Positions 17,461 to 25,746 of a stretch of DNA of 56,978 nt are shown here, in pieces. The stretch's first letter is position 1. Every line of letters begins with the position of its first letter. Both the position numbers and the translations under genes were made by a program. Source of the stretch: Bacteroides sp. CAG:770. GTDB taxonomy: Bacteria; Bacteroidota; Bacteroidia; Bacteroidales; UBA932. The DNA is taken from NCBI GenBank assembly GCA_000435075.1, contig FR890652.1, forward strand, positions 12,440 to 69,417. Reading direction: 5' to 3'. Under the pieces are notes generated by a model. The model ran no database searches and was not told the origin of the DNA. It saw only the letters and a list, made by a program, of their open reading frames with translations.

Positions 17461-18791
17461 TGAAAAAAAGTTTTATTACACTGGCAGCCGTTGCTCTTCT
17501 TGCACCGGCTGCTGTGGCTTTTGCTTCCGAGCCAGCTGTTGAGACAGCCAAAACAGAGAAGCCAGCTCATTTCAAGTTCTACGGTTTTATCCGTAACTAC
17601 TTTGCCTTCGACTCACGTGAAAGCAAGGCCGGAACCAAGGATCTGTTCTATTATCTCCCGTTGGACGAGTCTCTCAATGCCAACGGAACTGATATCAATG
17701 CCAATCCTTCTTTCCGTTTCCTCGCCATCACTTCCCGTCTCGGACTTGACGTGAAGGACTATCAGATCGGAAAGACCAAGGTCGGCGCCAAAGTGGAAAC
17801 TGACTTCTATTGCATGAACGGCAATGTCGCAGTTCTCCGTCTCCGTCAGGCTTATGCCACATTGGGATGGGACAATCTCGGAAACGACGGAACCCAGAGT
17901 ACTTCCCTCAAAATCGGTCAGGCATGGCATCCGATGGCTGCTGACCAGCCTTATGTCATTGACCTTGAAACAGGTGCTCCTTTCACTGCATTCAGCCGTA
18001 CCCCTCAGGTGATGGTCGATCATAACTTCTCGAAGAACTTTGCATTGACAGCAGGCGTTCTTTGGCAGATGCAGTATCTTTCTACAGGTCCTAAGGGAGC
18101 TTCTGATACTTATATCAAGTATTCCTGCACTCCTGAGTTTTATGCCGGTCTGACAATGAAGACCAATCATGGCTTCCTCGCACGTGTCGGTGCAGATGTG
18201 CTCAGTATCAAGCCTAGAGTGAGAAATTCAGAAGGTGAGAAAGTTTCTGACCGTATCACCACTGTGAATCCTTATGTATATGCAAAGTATGACTCCCGCG
18301 ATTTCTCCATCAATGCCAAGGTCATCTATGCATCTGCCGGCGAGCATTTCAATATGCTTTCAGGATATGGTGTGACCAAAGTGGATTCTGACGGCTCTTG
18401 GGATTATGCTCCGCTTCACAGCACTGCTTCCTTCCTTTCTGTGAAGTATGGCCGTAAGGTTCAGGTTCAGGGTATGATCGGATATATGAAGAATCTCGGA
18501 ACATCAAAGGCTCTCTATGAGGACGCTGCTCATCCTGGATATACCAGCACCAGCAACGTATATATCAGCGGCAATGGTTTCCATAACCTCAACCAGCTTA
18601 TCCGTGTGACCCCTACTGTGGTCTATAACCTCGGCAAGCTTTCGTTCGCCCTTGAGTATGACATCACTGCTGCACAATATGGAAAGTATGCTGTGGCCGG
18701 TCATGTGAACTCTTCCAACGGACTCGTTGACGGTGACCTCCACTGGGTTACCAACCATCGTCTTCTCGGAATGGTGAAATTTACATTCTAA
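17460..18791 (+). CDS. Outer-membrane porin-like beta-barrel protein
   Basis: A 443-residue protein with a signal peptide (cleavage near AFAS, about residue 23) and alternating amphipathic strands ending in a C-terminal Phe (LLGMVKFTF), as in outer-membrane porins. The N-terminal FKFYGFIRNYFAFDSRES and the SRLGLDVKD segment resemble DcaP-like porins of Bacteroidetes. It overlaps the DASS transporter gene by one base, so it is probably the outer-membrane route for the same anionic substrate; that role is inferred from context only. Confidence 0.78.
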   Translation: MKKSFITLAAVALLAPAAVAFASEPAVETAKTEKPAHFKFYGFIRNYFAFDSRESKAGTKDLFYYLPLDESLNANGTDINANPSFRFLAITSRLGLDVKDYQIGKTKVGAKVETDFYCMNGNVAVLRLRQAYATLGWDNLGNDGTQSTSLKIGQAWHPMAADQPYVIDLETGAPFTAFSRTPQVMVDHNFSKNFALTAGVLWQMQYLSTGPKGASDTYIKYSCTPEFYAGLTMKTNHGFLARVGADVLSIKPRVRNSEGEKVSDRITTVNPYVYAKYDSRDFSINAKVIYASAGEHFNMLSGYGVTKVDSDGSWDYAPLHSTASFLSVKYGRKVQVQGMIGYMKNLGTSKALYEDAAHPGYTSTSNVYISGNGFHNLNQLIRVTPTVVYNLGKLSFALEYDITAAQYGKYAVAGHVNSSNGLVDGDLHWVTNHRLLGMVKFTF

Positions 18792-18795
18792 TCTG

Positions 18796-19320
18796 ATGGA
18801 CAAGGAACTTCTGATTTCCAGTATCCGGTCGATTCCGGATTTCCCGAAAAAAGGCATCCTCTTCAGGGATGTCACGACATTGTTCAACAATGCAGATGCC
18901 TTCAGGGAAGCTGTAGATGCCATTTATGAACTTTATAAGGACAAGGGCATCACCAAGGTGGCGGGTCTTGAGTCCCGTGGATTCATCCTGGGTGCAGCAT
19001 TGGCCTACAGATTGGGCGCCGGTTTCGTTACGATACGTAAGCCGGGCAAACTCCCTTGCGACACATATTCTGAGGAATATATGAAGGAGTACGGAACAGA
19101 TACTCTTGAAATACATACAGATGCATTGACTTCGGACGATGTGGTTCTGCTTCATGACGATCTGCTGGCGACAGGCGGCACTGCCGTGGCTGCATTGAAT
19201 CTCATACGCAGATTCTCGCCGAAGGCGATATACGCGAACTTTATAATAGAATTGGCGGAATGTGACGGAATGTCGGCGATGCCGTCTGACATTGAGACAA
19301 CTGCCTTGTTGAAATTATAG
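18796..19320 (+). CDS. apt: Adenine phosphoribosyltransferase
   Basis: Apt makes AMP from adenine and PRPP in purine salvage. The 174-residue protein has the family N-terminus ISSIRSIPDFPKKGILFRDVT, the base-binding VAGLESRGFILGAALA and the PRPP loop LLHDDLLATGGTAVAAL. The His before DD replaces the usual Val, a minor change. It starts 4 bases after the porin stop, and a purine permease follows one gene downstream, so it may share regulation with uptake. Confidence 0.95.
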   Translation: MDKELLISSIRSIPDFPKKGILFRDVTTLFNNADAFREAVDAIYELYKDKGITKVAGLESRGFILGAALAYRLGAGFVTIRKPGKLPCDTYSEEYMKEYGTDTLEIHTDALTSDDVVLLHDDLLATGGTAVAALNLIRRFSPKAIYANFIIELAECDGMSAMPSDIETTALLKL

Positions 19321-19360
19321 TTTGGGGGCTGGCTGGAGTTGTATCCCGGTCAGCCTCAAA
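19321..19360 (+). terminator. Hairpin after apt
   Basis: TTTGGGGGCTG (19321-19331) pairs with CAGCCTCAAA (19351-19360), starting at the base after the apt stop. There is no T-tract, so it may be a weak or factor-dependent terminator or a 3-prime protecting stem. Confidence 0.45.
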
Positions 19361-19429
19361 TCATTCCGTGGCTCCGGAGTGAAATTGCCGCCAATGACGG
19401 ATTAATTATCAATTCATACAAACAAACTT

Positions 19430-20212
19430 ATGTTTAAAAAAACCTTTTTTGCTGCTGTTGTAGCACTGATGGCGTTCTCGCAGATGGCGAAAGCGCAGAC
19501 TAACCTCCAGATCTTTTACGACTTCGGCCGTGATCGTAAACAAGTTACCACTACCCTTGAAGGCTTCTATGGGGACAAATGGGGTAACACATTCTTCTTC
19601 ATTGACTATGACTACAAGGCAAAAAAGGAGGATGGCAACAAAGCACCATGCGGAACTTATTTCGAGATTGCACGCTGCCTGAATTTCTGGCAGGACAGCA
19701 AACTCGCTCCTCTCAGCCTTCATGTGGAGTACAACGGCGGAGTATATAGTGCATATAACATCAACCACGCCTTCCTCGGAGGTCTCGACTGGTTCATCCA
19801 CAGCAAAGATTTCAAGAATACATTGAACCTCAAGGTTCTCGGCAAGTATATCGTCTATGACAAGGCTACCGACGGAAGCAGACCTCACAGCAAGGTGCCT
19901 ATGCAGTTCACCGCTGTTTGGGGCATGCAGGACCTTTTCAATGTCAAAGGACTCAGATTCAGCGGCTTCGCAGATTTCTGGTGGCAGAACCACTCAGTAG
20001 CTAAGATCGACGGAAACGGCAACTTCAAGATGGATACCTGGAAGACTTCCGATATCGTGTTCATCGCCGAGCCTCAGCTCTGGTATGCTGTCGGACAGCA
20101 CTTCGGCGTGGACAACCTCAATGTCGGTACCGAAATCGAACTCTCTTATGACTTCGGTTCAGGCAGCGGTTTCTGGTGCCGTCCATGTCTCGGTGTAAAG
20201 TGGGTATTCTAA
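19430..20212 (+). CDS. Tsx-like/DUF5020 outer-membrane channel
   Basis: A 260-residue outer-membrane protein with a signal peptide ending AKAQ (about residue 21). It has many aromatic, alternating strands (FFFIDYDYKAKK, FADFWWQNHS) and ends in Phe (LGVKWVF). I recognise the pattern of the DUF5020 family, related to the nucleoside channel Tsx. It lies 13 bases before an AzgA-type purine permease and close to apt, which supports a role in nucleobase or nucleoside passage across the outer membrane. Function is inferred from resemblance and context. Confidence 0.7.
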   Translation: MFKKTFFAAVVALMAFSQMAKAQTNLQIFYDFGRDRKQVTTTLEGFYGDKWGNTFFFIDYDYKAKKEDGNKAPCGTYFEIARCLNFWQDSKLAPLSLHVEYNGGVYSAYNINHAFLGGLDWFIHSKDFKNTLNLKVLGKYIVYDKATDGSRPHSKVPMQFTAVWGMQDLFNVKGLRFSGFADFWWQNHSVAKIDGNGNFKMDTWKTSDIVFIAEPQLWYAVGQHFGVDNLNVGTEIELSYDFGSGSGFWCRPCLGVKWVF

Positions 20213-20225
20213 TCATTGACAGACA

Positions 20226-21536
20226 ATGAACTCGTTCATACAGAAGACTTTCGGTATGGATCCTGCAAAGCACAGCATCCGTACCGAGATTATCGCGGGA
20301 ATTACCACATTCCTTACGATGGCATATATCCTTGCTGTCAATCCTAGTATTTTCGGGGCGCTCGCTACTCAGGGAATGCCTACAGACGCAGTGTTTACTG
20401 CTACCGCACTTGCAGCCATCGTCGGCTGTCTGGTAATGTCCATCTATGCCAAGAAGCCTTTCGGACTCGCTCCGGGAATGGGACTCAATGCTTTCTTCGT
20501 GTTTACCGTCTGTCTCGGAATGGGACACTCGTGGCAGATGGCATTGACAGCGATCTTCCTCGAAGGTATTCTTTTCATCCTGTTGACAATTACCAATGTG
20601 CGCAAGCTCATCGTGGATGCGATTCCGATGAATCTCAAGCGCGCAATCGGTGCAGGTATCGGTCTCTACATTGCTTTCATCGGCCTCAAGTCTGCCGGTA
20701 TCATCGTCAGCAGTGACTCGACCTCGGTAACTCTCGGCCCGCTTTCGGACAGCACCTCCATCCTGGCCATAATCGGACTCCTGCTTACCTCTGTCCTGGT
20801 TATCCTCAAGGTCCGCGGAGGAATGCTTCTCGGTATCCTTGTGACCACAATCATCGGCATACCTATGGGTGTTACCCATTTCAACGGCCTTCTTTCTACA
20901 CCTCCTTCCATTTCCTCGATTTTCTGCCAGTTCGAATGGTCTCAGATTTTCTCGTGGGACATGGTTGCCATTGTGTTCACCTTCCTCTTCATTGACATGT
21001 TCGACACCATCGGAACTGTTGTGGGCGTGTCCGTAAAGTCCGGAATGGTCGATGAGAAAGGCAATGTGGACGGCATCAACAAGGTGCTCATGGCCGATGC
21101 GGTAGCTACCGTTGCCGGTGCCATGTTCGGTACCAGTACTACCACAACATACATAGAGAGTGCTTCAGGCGTTTCAGAAGGAGGCCGCACAGGCTTGACT
21201 TCATTCACGATCGCCGTATGCTTTGCAATCGCCCTGCTGTTCTCGCCTTTGTTCCTCGCCATCCCTGGCGCTGCTACAGGTCCGGTCCTCTTCATCGTAG
21301 GTGTGATGATGGCCGCTCCTGTCAAGGAAATCGATTGGGAGGACTATTCCGAGGCTATCCCTGCCTTCGTGACAATGCTGCTCATGCCTCTCGCATACAG
21401 CATTTCCGACGGAATCATGCTAGGTATGATTTCATACGTAGTGATCAATGCCCTCACAGGCAAATTCAAGAAGGTTTCAGTTACGATGTGGATACTTGCG
21501 GTTCTCTTCGTCCTGAGATACGTACTTATGAGATAA
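20226..21536 (+). CDS. Adenine/guanine/hypoxanthine permease (NCS2, AzgA type)
   Basis: A 436-residue inner-membrane transporter of the AzgA/GhxP branch of the NCS2 family, normally a proton symporter for purine bases. Family marks are the N-terminus RTEIIAGITTFLTMAYILAVNP, KKPFGLAPGMGLNAFF, FLFIDMFDTIGTVVGV, and GTSTTTTYIESASGVSEGGR (residues ~300-320), with about 12-14 hydrophobic segments. It is transcribed with the Tsx-like channel gene and ends in a strong terminator. Which purine it prefers cannot be told. Confidence 0.92.
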   Translation: MNSFIQKTFGMDPAKHSIRTEIIAGITTFLTMAYILAVNPSIFGALATQGMPTDAVFTATALAAIVGCLVMSIYAKKPFGLAPGMGLNAFFVFTVCLGMGHSWQMALTAIFLEGILFILLTITNVRKLIVDAIPMNLKRAIGAGIGLYIAFIGLKSAGIIVSSDSTSVTLGPLSDSTSILAIIGLLLTSVLVILKVRGGMLLGILVTTIIGIPMGVTHFNGLLSTPPSISSIFCQFEWSQIFSWDMVAIVFTFLFIDMFDTIGTVVGVSVKSGMVDEKGNVDGINKVLMADAVATVAGAMFGTSTTTTYIESASGVSEGGRTGLTSFTIAVCFAIALLFSPLFLAIPGAATGPVLFIVGVMMAAPVKEIDWEDYSEAIPAFVTMLLMPLAYSISDGIMLGMISYVVINALTGKFKKVSVTMWILAVLFVLRYVLMR

Positions 21537-21554
21537 TAACGTACAGTTCGATAT

Positions 21555-21602
21555 TCAGCCCGTTGCGCACTCCAATCAGTTTGCAGCGGGCTGATTTTTT
21601 TT
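21555..21602 (+). terminator. Intrinsic terminator of the purine uptake genes
   Basis: TCAGCCCGTTGC (21555-21566) pairs with GCAGCGGGCTGA (21583-21594), one mismatch in 12, and is followed by a T run at 21594-21602. The 3-prime arm also contains the -33 element of the next gene's promoter. Confidence 0.88.
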
Positions 21603-21611
21603 GTATATTTG
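21580..21611 (+). promoter_or_regulatory. Promoter of the Sel1-repeat gene
   Basis: TTTG (21580-21583), 20 bases, then TATATTTG (21604-21611), a full match to the Bacteroidetes promoter. It is nested in the preceding terminator: the -33 box lies in the hairpin and the -7 box just after the T run. Transcription would start near 21618, about 23 bases before the ATG. Confidence 0.75.
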
Positions 21612-21640
21612 TCTTGATAACACCCTAAAATGCTATAGCC

Positions 21641-22399
21641 ATGTCAATACTGAAGAAAATGCTCGTCAGGCTTCCTGTCAAGAAATCTTATCTCAAGATG
21701 GCCTGGGATGCGACTGCAAAAGGCCAGCGGGAACTTGCACTGCATCTCTTTAAGCTTGCTTACGAACAGGAGACCGATCCTGAAAAGAAGGCCGAAGCCG
21801 CATGGAATGTCTATGTCGACTGCAAGAACAATGAGAAATATCACGAGGCTTATCTGTGGTGCGAAAGGACTGCAAGACTCGGTTTCGTGAAAGCGATGCG
21901 AATTCTGGGAAAGGCATATTTCTATGGTCTCGGGATTGTCCCGAACTATCGTATTGCCGCGAAATGGTTCAAGTCAGGTGCTGACCTCGGGGATGCCTCC
22001 TGCATCAGACTTTTGGGAGAGTGTTATGTCCAGGGAAAGGGCGTAAGGACCAATGAGAAAAAGGCTTATGAGTATTTCAGCAAGGCCTACGGACTTGGTG
22101 AACCTGGCAGTTATTATTGGATGGGACTGGCGTACCGTTTCGGCGGAGCAGGTTATGATGCAAATATCCCGAAGGCCATGGAAATATGGCGGGAAAGACA
22201 GTCCAACTCGCGTTGCCTCAATGAGTTGGGTAAGTGCTATTTCTGGGGTGACGGTGTGCCGAAAGACAAGGATATGGCTTATCAGTACTTCAGGAAAGTC
22301 TCCGACCAGGGAAAGGATTTCGCGGATGATTACCTGTCTCCGGACAAATTGTCCCTTAGGAGTGAGGCTGAAGTGGAAGCCTTGATTAATTACCGATGA
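21641..22399 (+). CDS. Sel1-repeat (TPR-like) protein
   Basis: A 252-residue soluble protein with no signal peptide. At least four Sel1-like repeats are visible (AMRILGKAYFYGLGIVPNYRIAAKWF; CIRLLGECYVQGKGVRTNEKKAYEYF; YYWMGLAYRFGGAGYDANIPKAMEIW; CLNELGKCYFWGDGVPKDKDMAYQYF). Such alpha-alpha solenoids bind partner proteins. The next gene overlaps by 4 bases (ATGA), so the two are co-translated. The specific role is unknown. Confidence 0.85.
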   Translation: MSILKKMLVRLPVKKSYLKMAWDATAKGQRELALHLFKLAYEQETDPEKKAEAAWNVYVDCKNNEKYHEAYLWCERTARLGFVKAMRILGKAYFYGLGIVPNYRIAAKWFKSGADLGDASCIRLLGECYVQGKGVRTNEKKAYEYFSKAYGLGEPGSYYWMGLAYRFGGAGYDANIPKAMEIWRERQSNSRCLNELGKCYFWGDGVPKDKDMAYQYFRKVSDQGKDFADDYLSPDKLSLRSEAEVEALINYR

Positions 22400-23439
22400 A
22401 TATTTTCAATCCGGAACACGACTTGTGTATGGCCAACGGTGACGCGAACTTCGTGCCGCCGTTTTCTGCATTGGAATTCGGCAGGGATTGTGCCGGACTC
22501 ACTTCATATATCCAGAAGGCAGGCGATGGTGAAATAGTCCCGTGGGGCTGGGATGCCGTTCTTAAACAACGTCTTGTAAAACAGGGAGTTCCCGTGTCGT
22601 CCCTTCCTTCGGACGAGGCACTCGATGAAATCCGCCGGCTGTCGCGCAGAGGAATTGCGGCTGATGCCGGGGCTTTTGTCAATGCCAATGTCCCGAGTCC
22701 TCTGTTAAGGCCGGACGGCTTCGTGAAAGAGGTCTCCAATGTGGAAGATGCCGTCTCGTCTGTGGAAGAGTTCTCCGATGCCGTTTTCAAGGCTCCGCTC
22801 TCAGGCAGCGGCAAGGGTCTCAGATGGGCCAGGCGAGGCGAATTGTCAGCCAGTGATTTGGGCTGGTGCAAGAACATTATTTCCAGGCAGGGGAGTCTCA
22901 TGGTGGAAAAGCGTCTCGAAGTCGTGCAGGATTTCGCCATGCTCTTCCATGTGGGACCTTCGGAAGATGGAGGGAATTCCGTAAACTTCGAAGGGTATTC
23001 CTTGTTTTTCAATGATAACGGAATCTACAAGGGAAATGTCCTTTCCGATGACGCGCAGATACTTTCCGAACTCTCAGGATACGTTCCGGAAACGTTGATT
23101 GTCAATGTCAAAGCAGCATTGACCTTATTCCTGGAGCGGGAATTTTCGGGCCGGTATTCCGGTTTCGTCGGTGTCGATATGTTCATTTATCGGGAGGCGG
23201 GACAATCTTTTTTCCGGCTTGCGCCGGTGGTCGAAATCAATGTACGTATGACGATGGGACTTCTGGCGAATCGGGTTTACAGGCGTCTCGGGCGTGATTT
23301 CGGGGACGGGCGTTACGTCATGACGGTGGAGTTTTCGCCGCGTGAGGGCGAACTCTATTCCAGAAGGTCGTCATATCTGTTGGCATTGACAGAAATTACT
23401 CCCTCCACAAAATACGCCGTCGTCGTGAAGGAACGTTGA
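22396..23439 (+). CDS. ATP-grasp-like conserved hypothetical protein
   Basis: A 347-residue cytosolic protein. The N-terminus (MNIFNPEHDLCMANGDANFVPP) is distinctive and recurs in Bacteroidetes proteins of unknown function. The middle and C-terminal parts resemble an ATP-grasp domain: VFKAPLSGSGKGL (glycine-rich ATP loop), SLMVEKRLEVVQDFAM, YSGFVGVDMF and VVEINVRMTMG (metal-binding Glu/Asn). An amide- or ester-forming ligase is therefore plausible; no substrate can be named. It overlaps the Sel1-repeat gene by 4 bases. It is convergent with rubredoxin (41-base gap). Confidence 0.6.
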   Translation: MNIFNPEHDLCMANGDANFVPPFSALEFGRDCAGLTSYIQKAGDGEIVPWGWDAVLKQRLVKQGVPVSSLPSDEALDEIRRLSRRGIAADAGAFVNANVPSPLLRPDGFVKEVSNVEDAVSSVEEFSDAVFKAPLSGSGKGLRWARRGELSASDLGWCKNIISRQGSLMVEKRLEVVQDFAMLFHVGPSEDGGNSVNFEGYSLFFNDNGIYKGNVLSDDAQILSELSGYVPETLIVNVKAALTLFLEREFSGRYSGFVGVDMFIYREAGQSFFRLAPVVEINVRMTMGLLANRVYRRLGRDFGDGRYVMTVEFSPREGELYSRRSSYLLALTEITPSTKYAVVVKER

Positions 23440-23480
23440 TGTGGAGGGTGTGAAAGATTCCCGTTTCCGGGTCTGGGCCG

Positions 23481-23660
23481 CTAGTCTTCCGGATATGGAG
23501 CGAAATCTGATTTCTGGGCTCCGCAGACCGGGCATTTCCATGAGTTAGGGATGTCCTTGAAAGGAGTCCCAGGTTTTATCCCGCCGTCGGGATCGCCCTC
23601 AGCCGGATCGTAAATCCATCCGCATCTGAGGCATTCGTACTTCATTTGTTCATTAGCCAT
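23481..23660 (-). CDS. Rubredoxin
   Basis: A 59-residue one-iron electron carrier. The start is the ATG at 23660; the longer open frame upstream is spacer. The four iron ligands are Cys10 and Cys13 (CLRCG) and Cys43 and Cys46 (CPVCG), with the family segment YDPAEGDPDGGIKPGTPF and aromatic Trp41. Rubredoxins donate electrons to peroxide or superoxide reductases or to oxidoreductases. It is divergent from the Hdr-like operon; both have good promoters in the shared spacer. Confidence 0.96.
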   Translation of the reverse strand: MANEQMKYECLRCGWIYDPAEGDPDGGIKPGTPFKDIPNSWKCPVCGAQKSDFAPYPED

Positions 23661-23687
23661 AATGGATTTGATTTTTGTTAATGTGCT

Positions 23688-23719
23688 TAAATATAGGCAA
23701 TTAAGATGAATTATCCAAA
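23688..23719 (-). promoter_or_regulatory. Rubredoxin promoter
   Basis: On the minus strand TTTG (23716-23719), 20 bases, then TATATTTA (23688-23695), one base from the TAnnTTTG consensus. Transcription would start about 20 bases before the ATG at 23660. Confidence 0.55.
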
Positions 23720-23770
23720 TTATTGTAGAATTTGCAGGTGATATGGACGTTCGGTGCAAATGTCTTGTGC

Positions 23771-23801
23771 TTGGCACTTTACGTGAAAAATCATATCTTT
23801 G
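23771..23801 (+). promoter_or_regulatory. Promoter of the Hdr-like operon
   Basis: TTG (23771-23773), 20 bases, then TATCTTTG (23794-23801), matching the Bacteroidetes promoter. It implies a leader of about 155 bases before the ATG at 23966. The leader contains a CATTGAC heptamer (23907-23913) but no gene or clear RNA fold that I can support. Confidence 0.7.
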
Positions 23802-23965
23802 TCTTTATCGGGGACACTTTGTCTGACCAAGTGCGTGTGCTGAACCTGTCGCAGAATGGTCTATAATCCCCTTGTATAATAGCCTTATCCCGGCAACGGA
23901 GATTGGCATTGACCGAAGCCTTGAATGGAGACTTTGGTGAGACGTAATTGACTAAACAGAACAGA

Positions 23966-24661
23966 ATGGGACGATTGTATGACCTCCTTATGAAGGACTA
24001 CCGCTTGAAGGAAGGCCTGAATGCATGTATCAACTGCGGTACCTGCACGGCCATCTGTCCTGCGGCTGAGTTCTACCGATATGATCCGCGCAAAATCGTG
24101 GACATCGTCCAGAGCAAGGATGATGAAGAAATCGAGAAACTGCTGAAGAGTGAAACCATCTGGTATTGCGGCGAGTGCATGAGTTGCGTGACAAGATGTC
24201 CGCGCAAGAATGCGCCCGGCCTCATTGTCATGGCTTTGCGGAACTTGTCCATAGAATTGGGCTATTTCGTGGAATCTGAAAAGGGCCGTCAGCAGTGCAT
24301 CCTGACTAAGGACCTGTGTGCGAATATCCTGGATTATGGCTATTGTGTCTATCCGCGCCGCTTCGATTATGCGGGACATCCTGAAGCCGGAAGAGTCTGG
24401 GAATGGGAGGAGAAGCATCTGGATGACGTGTTCGAAAGGCTTGGCGGAAATCTGGACGGAGGCGGTCCCGGAGCCATGAGGCGTATTCCGCAGGAAGACC
24501 TTGACGAACTCAAGCGTATCTTCGACGAGACCGGAGCTACGGAAAGAATGGAAAAAGTACGTGCCGCCGGATTGAGAAAGGCTGCGGAGATGGGCCTTAC
24601 CGAAGAAGAATTCATGCAGAAAATATATACGGATAGCGATCCGAAACACTTAAACCGATAG
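23966..24661 (+). CDS. Heterodisulfide-reductase HdrC-like Fe-S protein
   Basis: A 231-residue protein with two [4Fe-4S] motifs near the N-terminus: CINCGTCTAICP (from Cys21) and CGECMSCVTRCP, about 50 residues apart, as in HdrC. The start is the ATG at 23966 (MGRLYDLLMKDYRL); an in-frame TTG at 23948 is less likely. The C-terminal ~120 residues are extended compared with a minimal HdrC. It probably passes electrons to the HdrB-like subunit encoded 6 bases downstream. The physiological substrate is unknown in a bacterium lacking coenzyme M and B. Confidence 0.85.
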   Translation: MGRLYDLLMKDYRLKEGLNACINCGTCTAICPAAEFYRYDPRKIVDIVQSKDDEEIEKLLKSETIWYCGECMSCVTRCPRKNAPGLIVMALRNLSIELGYFVESEKGRQQCILTKDLCANILDYGYCVYPRRFDYAGHPEAGRVWEWEEKHLDDVFERLGGNLDGGGPGAMRRIPQEDLDELKRIFDETGATERMEKVRAAGLRKAAEMGLTEEEFMQKIYTDSDPKHLNR

Positions 24662-24667
24662 CCCTCA

Positions 24668-25732
24668 ATGATTTACGAAGGCAAACAAAAAATCTGGTCA
24701 GACTACCAGAAAGACGTTCCGGACGATCACTATTTTTACGTCCGCAGTTGCATCAGACAGAGTTTTTTCCCGGCTTCCGAGGCGGCCTTCCTGAAGATTA
24801 CCAGACAGGAACTGGGCAAGGATATATTTGAGACAGAGCATCATACGACATGCGGAGGCATTGCCTATCACTCGGATACCATCCCGCAGGAAACAGCGAT
24901 GACAATCATAGCACGTCAGTTCGCATTGATGGCGAAATACGGCTATGAAAACTATGTCTGCTCCTGCATCACCTCCTTCGGACTCTACTGCGAGACGATG
25001 GAGACTTGGCGCGAGTTTCCTGAACTGGAGGCAAAGGTGCGCGAAAATCTTTGGAAGACCTGCAAACTCGAATTCGCCAAACCTAAAGTCCTCGTCCACG
25101 CCAGCGACCTGATCTACAAATACCGCAATCTCATCGCCGCGCAGGCGAAGCATAAACTTGTCAATGTCCATACGGGGCGCCCTCTCCGCGTCGTGGAGCA
25201 TATCGGCTGCCATTATTCCAAGATGTTCCCTTCCAAGGGTGTCGGCGGGGCTGAATATCCTTATGTCCTTGTCGGAATGATAGAGGCATGGGGAGGCGAA
25301 ATCATTGACTATCCGGAGAGACGTCACTGCTGTGGATTCGGTTTCCGCCAGTATCTCGTAAAGGGTAACCGCGGATATTCATTGTCCAATACCTACAAGA
25401 AATTCGAGAGCATGGAGCCGTACCAGCCGGACCTTATCATTACCAACTGTCCGGGGTGCCCTTATTTCCTCGACAGATGGCAGTATGTCATCGCCGAATC
25501 CACCGGCAAGACCTATGGAGAGAACGGACACGGAATTCCTGTTCTGACCTACGAGGAGGTTGCAGGACTGGTGCTCGGATATGATCCGTGGGATCTGGGC
25601 CTTCAGACCCATCAGGTCGGCCCGGAACCGCTTCTGGACAAGATGGGTATCGAGTATGACCCTGCCCGCAAGTTCCTCGGTAAAGATGGCAAGGATATCG
25701 GACGTCCTGAGTCCTGCATGTATTTGAAGTAG
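24668..25732 (+). CDS. HdrB-like CCG-domain subunit
   Basis: A 354-residue protein of the CoB-CoM heterodisulfide reductase subunit B family. The C-terminal cysteine-rich motif is classic: HIGCHYSKMF, then RHCCGFGFR (Cys221-Cys222), then TNCPGCPYF. The N-terminal motif is altered: VRSCIRQSFFP, HTTCGGIAYHS and VCSCITSFG, with no CC pair. In HdrB the two CCG motifs hold non-cubane [4Fe-4S] clusters that cleave a disulfide. Here one motif may be changed or support a different cluster. It lies between the HdrC-like and HdrA-like genes. Confidence 0.85.
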   Translation: MIYEGKQKIWSDYQKDVPDDHYFYVRSCIRQSFFPASEAAFLKITRQELGKDIFETEHHTTCGGIAYHSDTIPQETAMTIIARQFALMAKYGYENYVCSCITSFGLYCETMETWREFPELEAKVRENLWKTCKLEFAKPKVLVHASDLIYKYRNLIAAQAKHKLVNVHTGRPLRVVEHIGCHYSKMFPSKGVGGAEYPYVLVGMIEAWGGEIIDYPERRHCCGFGFRQYLVKGNRGYSLSNTYKKFESMEPYQPDLIITNCPGCPYFLDRWQYVIAESTGKTYGENGHGIPVLTYEEVAGLVLGYDPWDLGLQTHQVGPEPLLDKMGIEYDPARKFLGKDGKDIGRPESCMYLK

Positions 25733-25746
25733 TTACGAACATAGTT

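Noticed and set aside
20118..20879. 253-residue minus-strand open frame opposite the Tsx-like and permease genes
   Set aside because: It is rich in His, Asp and Ser without hydrophobic order, the mark of an antisense shadow of a real gene.
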